Assembly (NCBI RefSeq): GCF_023101765.2
Contig: NC_064218.1
Coordinates: 10,788,001 to 10,852,000, forward strand
Source of the DNA: Spodoptera frugiperda
Lineage: Eukaryota; Arthropoda; Insecta; Lepidoptera; Noctuidae
Direction of reading: 5' to 3'
DNA length: 64,000 bases
Both the position numbers and the translations under genes were made by a program. Positions 33,468 to 45,800 of this stretch are shown here, piece after piece. The stretch's first letter is position 1, and every line of letters begins with the position of its first letter. The notes under the pieces are model-generated. The model was not told where the DNA came from and ran no database searches. It saw nothing but the letters and a program-made list of their open reading frames with translations.

Positions 33468-34744
33468 ATGTCGCGCGGTGTTCCACAGGGTTCGGTTTTG
33501 GGGCCGCTCCTGTGGAACATTGGTTACGACTGGGTGCTGCGCACCGACCTCCCGAACGGCGTCAGCGTAGTCTGTTACGCCGACGACACGCTGGTGCTAG
33601 CGCACGGGAGGTCGCACCAGGCGGCGGCCAACTTAATGGCGAGAGCGTTTGCGACAGTTGTTGATAGGATCCGGCAATTGGGACTCGAGGTGGCGCTCCA
33701 CAAGTCCGAGGCCATGTGTTTTCATGGCCGCGGGAACGCACCACCTCCGGATGGGTCCCAAATAACGGCAGGAGGGGTTACCATCGGCGTCGAGACGACG
33801 ATGAAGTACCTAGGACTCGTCCTCGACAGTCGATGGAACTTCGTGGAGCATTTCCGACGTTTGGCTCCTAAGTTGGAACGGACGGGGGCTGCACTTAAGC
33901 GGCTCCTGCCCAACCTCGGGGGCCAAATGCCTCCTGCCGGAGGTTGTACGCGGGGATCGTGCGGTCCATGGCCCTCTACGGAGCCCCTGTGTGGGCGCCG
34001 ACCCTGATGCGGCGACCAGCTCGGGCGCTGCTCACGTCGCAGAGGGTCATGGCCATCCGGGTGATCCGCGGATATCGCACGATCTCCGGAGAGGCGGCTA
34101 ACCTCCTTGCCGGACTCCCGCCGTGGGATTTGGAGGCGAAGGTGCTCGCGCGCGTCTTTAGTTTGCGCGCCGACGCGCGTCGCCGGGGCGAAACTCCACT
34201 GCCGCGCCAGATTAGTGCGTGGCGGGATGAGCTCCGGCGCGATCTCATGGCGGAATGGCAACAGCGACTGTCGCAACCGAGGGCTGGGCTTGCTGTCATT
34301 GCAGCGGTAAGTCCCCTCTTTGAGGAGTGGCTAGAGAGGCGCCACGGCGTCCTCACCTACCGCCTGACGCAGGTGCTTACCGGACATGGAAGCTTCGGTA
34401 GGTTCCTGTTTCTGATTGGGCGGGAGGAAACGCCCGGGTGTCATCACTGCGAAGACCGCCCGGAGGACACGGTGGAACATACGCTTGCGGTCTGCCCTGC
34501 GTGGGCTGAGCACCGCCGTGTCCTCAGGGATGTGGTCGGCGACGGCGCCCTCTCGCGTCCGGCACTGATACAAGCCATGGTGCGTAGCGAGGGGGACTGG
34601 GATGCCGTCTCCTCCTTCTGCGAAGCAGTCATGCTAGCTAAGGAGGAGGCGGGGCGCGTGAGAGAACGAACCTTTTCACGCCCCAGCCGTCGCGAGAGAC
34701 ACTCCGGGCGTCGGGGATCGCGCGACGATCTCCGGCCACCGTAA
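33468..34744 (+). pseudogene. Reverse transcriptase ORF of the R1-like LINE, frameshifted
   Basis: Reverse transcriptase fragment, missing the endonuclease and the first RT motifs. The first part (33468-33922) covers the QGS and YADD blocks and the thumb (MKYLGLVLDSRW). After the single-base shift the second part reads LYAGIVRSMALYGAPVW and onward to the C-terminal zinc knuckle. No autonomous activity is expected. Confidence 0.85.
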
Positions 34745-34884
34745 GTGCGGGTCTGCGGACGGCGAGCAAGGGTAGCTCGCTGTCCGACGAGAACTAGAAC
34801 CGTGCGTGCGGCGCGTCGCGTTCTGCGCGCGCCTCAAAGAGCCATCAGACCACCACAGATGGGGCCCAGTAGGGCTGATGCCTA

Positions 34885-35057
34885 ATCCGGAGCTGCGGAC
34901 TACCTAGCGGGTTTACCGGGGCTCCGGCTCGACGGGCAGGAGTAGGAACGGGGTGGTTTTTAGTCAGTAAGAGTCTGACACTCCCTCTCGCCTCGCCCAA
35001 GGCGGGAGAAGTCATTGGATGATTTTCCACCCTCTCAAAAAAAAAAAAAAAAAAAAT
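34885..35057 (+). repeat. 3' UTR of the R1-like LINE; source-type D-family sequence
   Basis: 'ggagctgcggactacctagc', 'accggggctccggctcgacg', 'gagtaggaacggggtggttt', 'cagtaagagtctgacactcc', 'gaagtcattggatgattttc', then (A)n. Shared with 7663-7790, 15524-15645, 28449-28809, 32478-32640 and 53240-53395. Confidence 0.75.
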
Positions 35058-35860
35058 AGGTAGGTAGGTAGCTATCTAAGACCTTAGTAAAATACAGTGT
35101 ACCTATAGAAAAACTAATCTGATTTGTTTCAACATTATTCATACTGCTAAATCAAATCCAAATTTTAATCCCACTCAACACTTTATATCGAATTAAATAA
35201 TGTGTGATGTGAACTTAATTAATGTAGTTATTCTTGTACATAAAGAATCTGACAGATTACCTTAATAATTTGGTTAAATAATGAGTCGTGTTTTGAGTTT
35301 ATATAAACAAGAAAATTTGTCAACTTGGATAATTTACTATATATTTTATATTATTATCCAGGATTGTATCTAGTACTTGGATGTATACCAATTCTAATAA
35401 ACTGGATTCACAGCTCACTACGTCCGCGATGCAATTTGCGACGAGTTCACTTAAAAATGGAGTTACAAATAGAATACGATTAGTTGAAACTGGTCTCATA
35501 AACAAAGGAAGACAACAAACCGCATTTTTTTCTTATTTCCTCGTACTGAGTACTGAGGCTAGTTGTTTGTACCTTATTATTATATTTATTTACTTATGTA
35601 CGCCTATTATGTCCCACGATAGTGTGGCAGCGTGGGTATTCTCGACAATTAAATCTAGTATCATGCGCTTGAATGCCGCTTATGTTTTAGATCATACCTA
35701 GGCTAGGCGCTATGGCTCTACGACACAGGAGAACATCCTATTGTAGGCATCGTTTTTGTTAAAAATAAGACGAATTTTGGTATAATGTCAGTTAAAAGAT
35801 TTGTCTTACATGGCTCCGGGTTTGTTTGTGATTAATAATATTTAAAAGTACTTTATGTTT
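35058..35860. other. Intergenic stretch
   Basis: AT-rich. Contains a TAGG microsatellite directly after the LINE poly-A and a SINE B 3' scrap (about 35719-35750: cgacacaggagaacatccta). Open frames here look fortuitous. Confidence 0.4.
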
Positions 35861-36254
35861 TTAACCCGCCACTGGTGACGTGTATTTGTCTTACATAGTC
35901 AGTGACCCTGGTCCCCTGCACCGTGATTTTGTTGTTTATGTATTATTTTTTTATTATTATTAGATTTGTTAGATAGATATTTTGAATTAGAAACGATATA
36001 AAATAGGACATTGACATTGGAAGGACACAAAATGACATAAATATACAAATAGAAAATAAAAGAGATAAAATGGCATGGAAAGGAGATAAAAATACAACGC
36101 CCGCATTGCTGTTGCGGGGTGGACTAATGGTAGAGGGCGTGTAGTAAGGCAGCTACTCGAAATCGCAACCTAATTCGATAAACAGTTTAAAAATTATACT
36201 TAGTTTTTAAATTACCCGGTCTCATAGACATATAGGTCACCAATGGCGGGTTAA
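35861..36254. mobile_element. piggyBac-like MITE with TTAA ends
   Basis: Left end TTAACCCGCCACTGGTGAC, right end GTCACCAATGGCGGGTTAA: inverted repeats starting CCC and flanked by TTAA, the target duplicated by piggyBac-superfamily elements. About 394 bp, no ORF, so non-autonomous. Confidence 0.7.
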
Positions 36255-36823
36255 ATAACTTATCTAGTCTGACCATTTTCGTGTTACAAAAAGTCTCACT
36301 TCTTGTAGTACGGGCTGTTAATTCACTATTATACCTAATTAAAATTTATGAGCCATATTCTCGATTTTTCTCAAATAAAAACTTGGGCTGACAAACAAAC
36401 AATAAGACATTAAGAGCGACGTCGCGGCGGTGTGACGTCCTAGGTCAGTTGTGCAAGTAGATCAAACAAGGATATCTTGCGGCTCAATTGACCGGCACAT
36501 TATATTGTACCACGCTCGTGGTAGCCACACGTCACTACTTTAAAAAAACTCTTCTTCGTTAAAATGTGTTAACGCAAAACTAATCAAAAAGTTTTTATTA
36601 CTTCATCAACATTTGGCTGAATAGAACGTTACCTTTTCGGCAGTAATTAAAAAAATATTGTCAACATTTTCGCGGGAAATGGCGACATTGTTCTAAGTTT
36701 AATTTTTATGATGTGCACGTAACATTATAATTGAGAATGATTTTAGTTGAAATAAATTAGTTATTATATTAATTTAAGAATATTAAAAAATATATTAATA
36801 TAACCTGAGGTGCTTTTGTCAAA
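36255..36823. promoter_or_regulatory. Upstream region of the plus-strand NRF-6-like gene
   Basis: AT-rich, no repeat recognised. Presumably holds the promoter and 5' UTR of the gene starting at 36824, but no clear TATA box at a fixed spacing was seen. Confidence 0.35.
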
Positions 36824-36893
36824 ATGTTTCCTCTATTCTTGGTGTTCTTTCTCTTCTTTGGAAAGTCTGCGGGAGTGATCTATAGTTTAAATG
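36824..36893 (+). CDS. Signal-peptide exon of the plus-strand NRF-6-like gene
   Basis: 23 codons plus one base: M-F-P-L-F-L-V-F-F-L-F-F-G-K-S-A-G-V, a typical hydrophobic secretion signal, then donor GTAAGT. The phase-1 end joins exon 2 (G|CG) to give SLN-A-SEYYKMPALYG. The exon is 10.8 kb from exon 2, so its linkage is inferred from phase, signal-peptide character and lack of a better start. Confidence 0.7.
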
Positions 36894-39800
36894 GTAAGTT
36901 GACATTTCTATTATAACAATATTTATAAGGTTTTAAAATTTAATTATTTGGCTAAATTCATCGTCCTTTGCTCACTGATGAAGGAAGTCCTGAATATGAT
37001 GTACCCATGTTTGGCAAATAATTATTGAGATTCTACCGAGTGAGTTTGTTATTAATTAATTAATTAAAAAGAGCTTCGACTTCTATTCCATGTTAATATA
37101 AGATTTGTTCTTCAACTACCCATACTATAGGAGCATACATGACCATCCGTGACTAATGCGTAACATTAGATAGACTAGATAATGTTATCTAAGTGAAGTG
37201 AAGTTTAAACTAGACAGATTCTAGACTACTAAATAAAATTTGATTGTCCGTTTGTATTTTTGAAATAACCGCTTTTTATGCATTTAGCATATGAATACAC
37301 CTTTCTGCCTGTCTGCCTGCCTGTCTATCTGTTTGTTCCGTCTAATATCTGAAATAGCTAAATAGATTTTAACGGGACTTTTATTGAATGATGTACTAAG
37401 CAATAACTTAGGCTTATTTTATTTTAGAAAAAAAATATAATTCAAAGAAGTCATTTTGTTACGCGGACGAAGTCGCGGGCAGCAGCTAATATTATTATAA
37501 TAATGATAGTTAGCTTAGGAGACTATCACTAAGTCTGTAATTATGGAACTTGGTACTTATTTAGTAAAACAAAAAAATTATCTATATCTTCCAATCTCAA
37601 AGTAAAGTAAAATAAGAAAAAAAGAAAATAAACTTCATAAATGTGAAAGGCTGCCATATTTAATAAAAGGCGTCAAGCATTCCAATATTATTTAACTTGG
37701 CAGCCTTTCGAACATTTATGTTTTGGGTGGGATGTCCTTATTTCGGCCAGTCTAGACACGTATCCATCTGAGAAATATCTTGTAAAAGTTATTTATTTGT
37801 GGATAAAAATAATAATAAAACAAATGTCTCAAGACTATGGACCTGTTTCGCAATATTTAGAATCTAGATAGCAATCTATAGGTAGTAATGAACTATCTGT
37901 CACATACAAATTACTTCAAATCTTGGTACATAGCGGCAGCTTCATATCGATGTGAGAGTTAACCAGCCGCTAAAGGCTACTAATAAAATTAGAACATAAA
38001 CTAAAAATTCTTCTGACATAAGTACCTACTATGAATGCATTTTTTTAAAAAGGAACTAGTATTATACATTAATCCTCAAACTGTCCACAAAACATAACCA
38101 TTTAAAATATCTAAATACTAAAGTATAATGTAAGTAGCAGTAAAAATTCAGACAGAATTAGTTTACGTAATACGGATCAAAGAATTTCGCGATCCGCACC
38201 TTGGGGCGGCCATTTGTATTCAAGTGAAGTGCATCATAACCACCTGGATAATCCGTAGTTTCTATAATACCTTTTGCGCTAGATTTAATGACTCAGGAAG
38301 TTTTTCGCGAGGTAAATAACGCGTCCAACGCGTGACACTGAACCTTGGTTCAAGTTTAACTTATAAGTGGTGTGGAGGAAAATTAAGTGCATTATGAATA
38401 GGCATTGTGAGGTAACTGCGAACTTGTGTAACCTGAGCGAAGTCAGGGTTGTAAGTAGTTCTCGTGTTATGATCATTTTGTTGGCGTTTTGCCGAATAAT
38501 TTCTGTTGTTTAGCTAAGGAACTATTACACCAATATGTAATGTTTTATTTTAGCATGTTTTATCAATATTTTAGATTTAAAATCTTCTTTTCAGAAATTC
38601 CTGTGTCGATTAATTACTACGTCATTGAATTATTTCCCCACTGTTGTAGTATTTTTACTTAGAAATGTTTTAGCTTGCGATTTAGAATTTTTGTTTAAAC
38701 ACATATGTAGTTAAAACATTTCATACTTTAATTAAGACGGCAGATCTGTGGCGTAATTCTGTATATTATTATATTACTAGCTCTGAGTCAAAATGATATC
38801 ATTGTTTTATTGCTTTTGCCCTTCTTTTTTCTAGCGGCAGGCTTTATATGACAAGTATTGTCTAGAATGATACAAACCTTGTGGAGACGGCGGATGCGGC
38901 TCGGCAGAGGTACCCTTCGGCCCAGTTGGTGTTACTGGGGGACTTTAACGCCCATCACCAGGAGTGGCTGTTCCCATACCAGTGCACTGACCATGCTGGG
39001 AGGGAAATGCGTAAGCTTGCGCTAACGCTTGGCCTGACCCAGCTGGTCCAGGAGGCCACAAGGGTGCCCGATGTCGACTCGCACACTGCCAACTGCCTAG
39101 ACCTTCTGCTGACAACTGATCCAGACAGCTACTCGGTGTCAGTTTCTTCACCCTTGGGTAGCTCTGACCACTGTCTGGTGAAATCCGTATCCACGTACTC
39201 CCCACCGGATCCTTGTCCCAGAGGATCTCGGCGGATGTGGCGGTACAAGTCAGCAGATTGGGATGGGATGCGATCCTTTTTTGCATCCTATCCTTGGCGG
39301 CCTGTCTGCTTCTCTACTGAAGACCCGTCAGCTTGTGCGGATGCCATAACAGGGGTGTTGCGTCAGGGCATGGAATACTACATTCCATTCTCGGACGCGA
39401 CATCTTTCGGTGGGACTCGTCCATGGTTCGATGCCGACTGCAGACGTGCTGAAGCGCGAAAGCATGCGGCATACTTGGCATGGGCGGATGCCAGGCGTCG
39501 TAGGGCTGACGACACTCTTCAGAGGAAGAGAGCCTATAACCGGGCTGCCAAGTCATGCAAAAAGGCATTACGGATGGCCCGGTTCAACCACATTGGCCGA
39601 ATAGGGAACAAACTGGCTTCTTACCCAGCGGGTAGTAAAGCATTCTGGTCCCTGGCCAAGGCGGTTGAATCGAACTTCTGCCGCCCTTCACTCCCACCTC
39701 TCCTGGGGCCTAACGGGACGCTGGCACACACCGCGGTAGAGAAGGCAAACCTGTTTGCTTCTCTATTTGCGGAATCTTCACGTCTTGATACTGGTGGCGC

Positions 39801-42800
39801 TATACCTCCTTCTCTAAATAACGTATGCGAGACGAAAATGTCGAAAATTCGCATCCGACAGAAGGAGGTGTATAAGACGTTGCGTAATCTCGACGTGAAC
39901 AAGGCCAGTGGCCCCGACGGAATCCCGGCCGTGGTTTTAAAAACCTGTGCGCCTGAGTTGTCTCCAATCCTGACACGCCTGTTTCGACTTTCCTTGGAGA
40001 CTGGTCAAGTGCCGGTTGCATGGAAGCTGGCCAACGTGCAGCCTGTGCCCAAAAAAGGTAGTCGTGCCGACCCTAACAATTACCGACCAATCTCAGTCAC
40101 GTCCATACTCTGTAAGAGTATGGAACGTGTACTTAACAACAAGCTCCTGGCATACCTTGAAGGTAACGACCTCCTCAGCGATCAGCAGTATGGGTTTCGC
40201 CACAACCGATCCACTGGGGACCTTCTTGCGTATGCCACCCACATTTGGAGCGAGGCCATAGAGAAGCACGGGGAGGCAATAGCGGTCTCACTCGATATAT
40301 CGAAGGCCTTTGACAGGGTTTGGCACGACAGCCTTATCGGCAAGCTTCCTGCATATGGACTTCCCGCTGATCTGTGCAGATGGATTGCAGACTTCCTGAG
40401 GGATCGGTCAATTCGAGTAGTCATCGATGGCTGCTCGTCTGACCAATTTGGTATCAACGCCGGAGTCCCTCAGGGGTCAGTACTTTCAGCAACGCTCTTT
40501 TTGCTGCACATCAACGACCTGCTTAAGCCCGGTATCTTTGGGTATGCAGATGACAGCACAGTTGTTGAAAGGTAAGGTAAGAGAATCCATGGTCGAACGG
40601 TTGAACTCGTCCTTGAAGGCGGTCTCCGATTGGGGTGACGCCAACTTGGTCAAGTTCAACGCTACCAAAACCCAGGCGTGTCTATTCTCTGCCAAACGGA
40701 GTCAATTTCCGCTGGCTCCTACTTTCCGAAATGTATCCGTTCCAATATCGGATCATCTAGAGCTTCTGGGCGTAACTCTATCGCCAACGCTAAACTTCGG
40801 CTCTTATATAGAGTCGAAGGCGCATCTGGCTGGTAGGAAGTTGGGTATCCTCTCGAAGGTGAGACGGTACTTCACACCGAAACAACTGTTGAGCCTGTAC
40901 CAAGCGCAGGTTCGGTCATGTATGGAGTACTGTTCTCACCTTTGGGACGGCTCGGCTAAATGCCAGCTAGATGCGCTCGAACACATTGAAAGGCGTGCCA
41001 AGAAGCTCATCAACGATGATGCGCTTGTGGAGGCCCGGCTTCAAAGCCTTGAACACAGGCGCAAGGTCGCAAGCCTTTCCGTTTTTTACCGGATACATTT
41101 CGGAGAGTGTGCGGGGGAATTGCACAACTTGATTCCCCCTAGTCCTTTTCATCATCGAACCACAAGACAATCGGCGAGGCGTCACCGCTTCATGGTAGAT
41201 ATCCCACCCACTCGCACGAAGCGTTTCGCTTCAAGCTTCCTTGTGCGAACTGCTAGGGAGTGGAACTCCTTGCCGGAGTCTGTGTTCCCTGATGGGTATA
41301 ACCTGGGTGTCTTCAAGGCCCGAGTGAATAGGTTGCTTATGGGCAGACGTGCTCCACCGTAGGCCGCATCATCACTTACCATCAGGTGAGATAGCGGTCA
41401 AACGTCGACCCATTAAATGTAAAAAAAAAAAACTAAATTATCTATGGGTTCATAAATAGAAATCTCAGTCCACTTCGTGATAGAGCTCTGTGGAGTATTT
41501 TGCTGGTTTTGACCGAGAGAAAATTAGACATGAAAATGTCTCAAAGGGCAGGCATACTATGTAAGTATGTATGCTGTCACTCAAATCTTAAAAGGCACCA
41601 GTCTCCAGCAAATTTGGTCTTTGACATTCACATTATAATAGGTATCATTTTTCTGATTGTAATATTATTATGTAGATTCTACTTAGAATGTTCTGTAATT
41701 ATAATCCCATCAAAAACATCCTGTAAAAAACCCAAGTCTCGCAGCTCAGTCTTTCTACCGTCAAAAGTTGTGAGATCCATGTAATACCAAGTCGGTTAAT
41801 CTATTTAGTGTCTACTTGAAGGACCTTCTGTCTTAAGTTATTACATAAGTTATTATCATGCCAATATTAAAAATATTTAACGTTTTAAACAAATAGATCG
41901 ACTTGGACATCGCTTGATTTGATTATTAGTATGTATCACACTACACAGCACGACGGGCCAGCGACCAACAGGAACGAGAGTTTCAATCGCGTGAGGCGCG
42001 AGAGACTAAAGAATCTAATATAATATTGTAATATTCATTTTGTTTTCATGCGATGTCCAAGTCGATCTATTTGTTTAAAACGTTAAATATTTTTAATATT
42101 GGCATGATAATAACTTATGTAATAACTTAAGACAGAAGGTCCTTCAAGTAGACACTAAATAGATTAACCGACTTGGTATTACATGGATCTCACAACTTTT
42201 GACGGTAGAAAGACTGAGCTGCGAGACTTGGGTTTTTTACAGGATGTTTTTGATGGGATCTCACTTCTTTTTGTAGAGCCTTTCTTTTTGATACCATCTA
42301 CTTCTAACGAATTTTGTTAAAGGTCTTATGATATTTTCTTATTTTTATATGTAGTCTTCCTCTTTTTCTTTTCCGGTACTACTTCTTGAGCTTCAGCCAC
42401 AGTTTTTCTCAAAGCCCACTCCCTGTCTCTATGGGCTTTTCTCGGAGGCTTTGATGTCTCAATTACACGTATATTTTGCTTGTCAGTCATAGAGTAAAAT
42501 AGAGGCCAGTCTGTCTGTAAGGAGGCTAGTCGCGCTAACAATTTATATATAACAGATTTAAATTATAATATATTGTTTTATTAGATTTTCGTACTTCAAG
42601 ACATGTCCAATCATGTGTTTTTCATTACGTCGACCATTTTACAAGTAATAATGTTGTTCAGTTTCATGGGCTAAACACACCCTTACCCACCCTATACCCC
42701 TCCCTTGCCTCATATGGTAGGTACCTATCTACACCTATTAAATTTATAACCACCACCAACCACCAAGTGCATAAATAACTTTGTAATCCCATATATTTAT

Positions 42801-45800
42801 ATGGGATTACAAAGTTATTGATGCAGTTGGTGTATTTGGAAAACTGGACCGAAATTACAAAATATTTAAGTTTTCCCATGATTAAGACACTAAACTCTAT
42901 ATGTATTCCAAATATGAAGCTTCTAAGTCTGCTAGAAGTGCCTTGGACTTTTGATGATCGGTGAGTCAGTGAGTGACAAAATTTAGAAACTTTAACAAGT
43001 TGTCATTCTTAAACTACTGGTTCAAATTGACTGAAATTTTAAATATTCCGTGTTTATACAATGCCGGATTAGTTACTGAAGATTCAGGTTTCTTGCTTTA
43101 TCCACAACCGAATTATAGGGGGTCGAAAAAGGCCCGAATTGCTTCGAGAAAAGGATGGTACGGCCGTGCCGCTTTTTTTTTGCTCGACTTGGCGGGGGCA
43201 CTGCCGTGCCCCCAGATGTCAAACGAAAAGGTCAATATTTCAATATTTCTATTATTTACGTAAAAAGAAAAATGTGAAATAGAAAGTGGGGCCTTGATGT
43301 TACGAGTTTCATCTGATTCTCATTCTCTCATCTCCTTCACTCATGCCCGAATCTGTGACCTTAGATGAAATCTATAAGTAATTAGGTTAGTAAAGTTTCA
43401 TTAAACTCTAATTGGCTTTTAGTAGTTTTGGTATTATATAGACGTTGACACACACTTGCACAGCACACATTTGTACAGTGACGTTGACGAATTAACTAGG
43501 ATATAGGAATACACGAATATAGGAAATTGCCTAATGCACACTATTACTGCTTAACATAATCGGCAATCTCATTACCGAATGATAAATAATAATTGGATGT
43601 GGCAGTATTATTATTTTTTCTCCTCAAAGTCAGAGACATTGTATTTGGTCACGACAAGTTACTGAGAAAAAGGCATAACAATTTTTTTAAACGTATTACT
43701 CTAAACGTCTCCTTATCACTAGGCCTTCATATAAAAAGTCTCTTTATGTGTAATATTGTGTATAAAAAGACCAGTAGCCCTAATAAACATACTCGTATCG
43801 AATAAAAACTGGCTGACAGGTTACTGTGCCACTTTTTGAGAACAAACAAATCGATAACAAGAGCCCCATACATGTACTGAATCGTTTCCTCCCAGTAAGC
43901 ACAGGTGTAGTTGTTCTATCATTATTCTACACCCACTTCTTTCCAAGTTTATTCGTGTGCAATTGCAGCTACCATGTTTTGCTCAACTATGGGCCTTTTC
44001 TACTTATAGTGTGGTATACAAGGACTTTGTCATAATCTCTCACCGTTCCGTTCCATTCCACCAGTCGTATTACATTACAGTATCACGACGGGGGCAAATT
44101 AAAACTAAGACCGCTGGACTATAGGTCTTAGGTTAGACTCTAAATAATGCATTGTTCGCATTGCGCTAGTACTTTAGTCGAGTAGCGAGTACTTAGTAGC
44201 TCTCTTTCACTTCTGGCACAAAATCGAAGAATAAAATGCTAGCGTATTGCAAACAAGGCATAAGGGCAGGTTGCTATAGTCTCCATGGTTGGCAGGAGGG
44301 TTGATGATCACATAGGTATACCAGAGGGCGCTACGTACAGTTTCTGTTAAATGTACCTACAAGAAAAGGCAATCAAAATGTTCTCAACTTTACCGCCATC
44401 ATTTTATATGATGAAAAATAAAATATATCACTGACAAAATATGTAGTAACATAATGTACACAATTGAGTTTTATGTCCAAGCGCACATTACAACAGTTTA
44501 GCTTATGTTACAGGCCTTGTTCGCGTGTTTGTTGTTTTATTACATTTTTATTGAATAATAACCGCGTACACTGGTAGCACTCACATAAAACCATTACTAT
44601 AAAGAAAATTAACTTTGTCTTTAATAAAGTTTTACTTGAGTCAATACTTGTTAATATAAAGGCATTAACAAAGAGTTCTTACTTTATAAGGTTCTGGGCA
44701 CTTTTGTGTCTAAACTATACTACATGTAAAATTATACCCAGTATATGGCAATAGGCTCACCCTCTATTACATGGGACTTATAACACAAATAAATAGTGAA
44801 AAGTAGATGTACATTGTACAGTGGCTTTACGTGTCGTAATGTGCACCTCTAACTTAAGCAAACACGTAAATTACATATGTAAACAAACTCTTGTTAGTTT
44901 CATTTAAAATATAATCGATTTCAATAACTTTCAGTTAGCAGATATAGCTACGAGGTTACAAGAGAAAATTCTGAAATAAAATGTTTATTTGCAAACATTT
45001 TTGTACATCACAGGTGGTCAATTATTTTATCAGCTTCTCAGACAATTCGCTAATTAATAGTACGTAAAAATAATTGTGTACATTATAATACAAGTTAATA
45101 ATAGTGGTATGTCAAAAACGTCAATTAGCAATATCTCTACCGGCATGTCAAGCACTCGTCAACTGTCAATAGTAATTCCAAATAAACTGACTCTGTGGCC
45201 ATTTATAGTTCTTTGATCAGAAAGAGTGACTTAAAGATCAAAAAATTGTCCATTGTGGAACTGTACGAATGATGTTTTATTCATGTTAACTTTTAAATTG
45301 TTATTATTTAGCCACGAAATACCCTTAAAGGGCCCAGTTAAATATCAATAACCACGTGGACCGTGCCACTAGCGCGTGGCTTTAAATCGTCAAGAAAATG
45401 TCTACACTAAATTAGGAGGAGCAATCGTGTGGATAGAACGAAAAAATCGGAACGAAAAGATTACGGAAACATGTGTCGCATGTCGCATATATGCGACACA
45501 GGCAGTTAAAGGGTTGACATTCTCATCTATTTCTAATGGGTGTCCCAAAATTAACGCAAGATTTGAATTTGCCCCCATTTGTGCAGTGAAGTGTTGGCAA
45601 CCCTGAAAAACAAGCAATTTGACAGCTAACAGTATAGGGTTATTAAAAATGGAGCGTTACACGATAGAACAACGTGTCTTCATTATTAAAGAATATTTTA
45701 AAGACATTTCCAGGTCGTGTACTCTCTCGTTTTGGTGATCAAAATTGGCCTCTTAGATCGTGTGATTTAACACCATTAGACTTCTTTTTATGGGGTTATT

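Larger units (their letters stand above)
33436..35057 (+). mobile_element. 5'-truncated R1-like non-LTR retrotransposon (LINE)
   Basis: Remnant of an R1-clade-like LINE: the C-terminal half of the reverse transcriptase ORF plus 3' UTR and poly-A. From 33465 the frame reads R-E-M-S-R-G-V-P-Q-G-S-V-L-G-P, then the catalytic CYADDTLVL near 33573. The C-terminal part continues in another frame from 33923 to TAA at 34742-34744 and contains the zinc-knuckle CHHC-x8-EHTLAVC (about 34440-34495). The break is at the G run 33918-33922, one G short of the in-frame length, so the copy is inactive. GC-rich coding contrasts with its surroundings. It begins right after a TAGG microsatellite, and the poly-A (35038-35056) is followed by another TAGG run. 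Confidence 0.85.

Noticed and set aside
33722..34356. Long minus-strand open frames in the GC-rich block
   Set aside because: Antisense of the R1-like LINE ORF; long frames arise from its high G+C.
38945..40457. Minus-strand open frames across 39-40.5 kb
   Set aside because: Antisense to the LINE endonuclease/reverse transcriptase.
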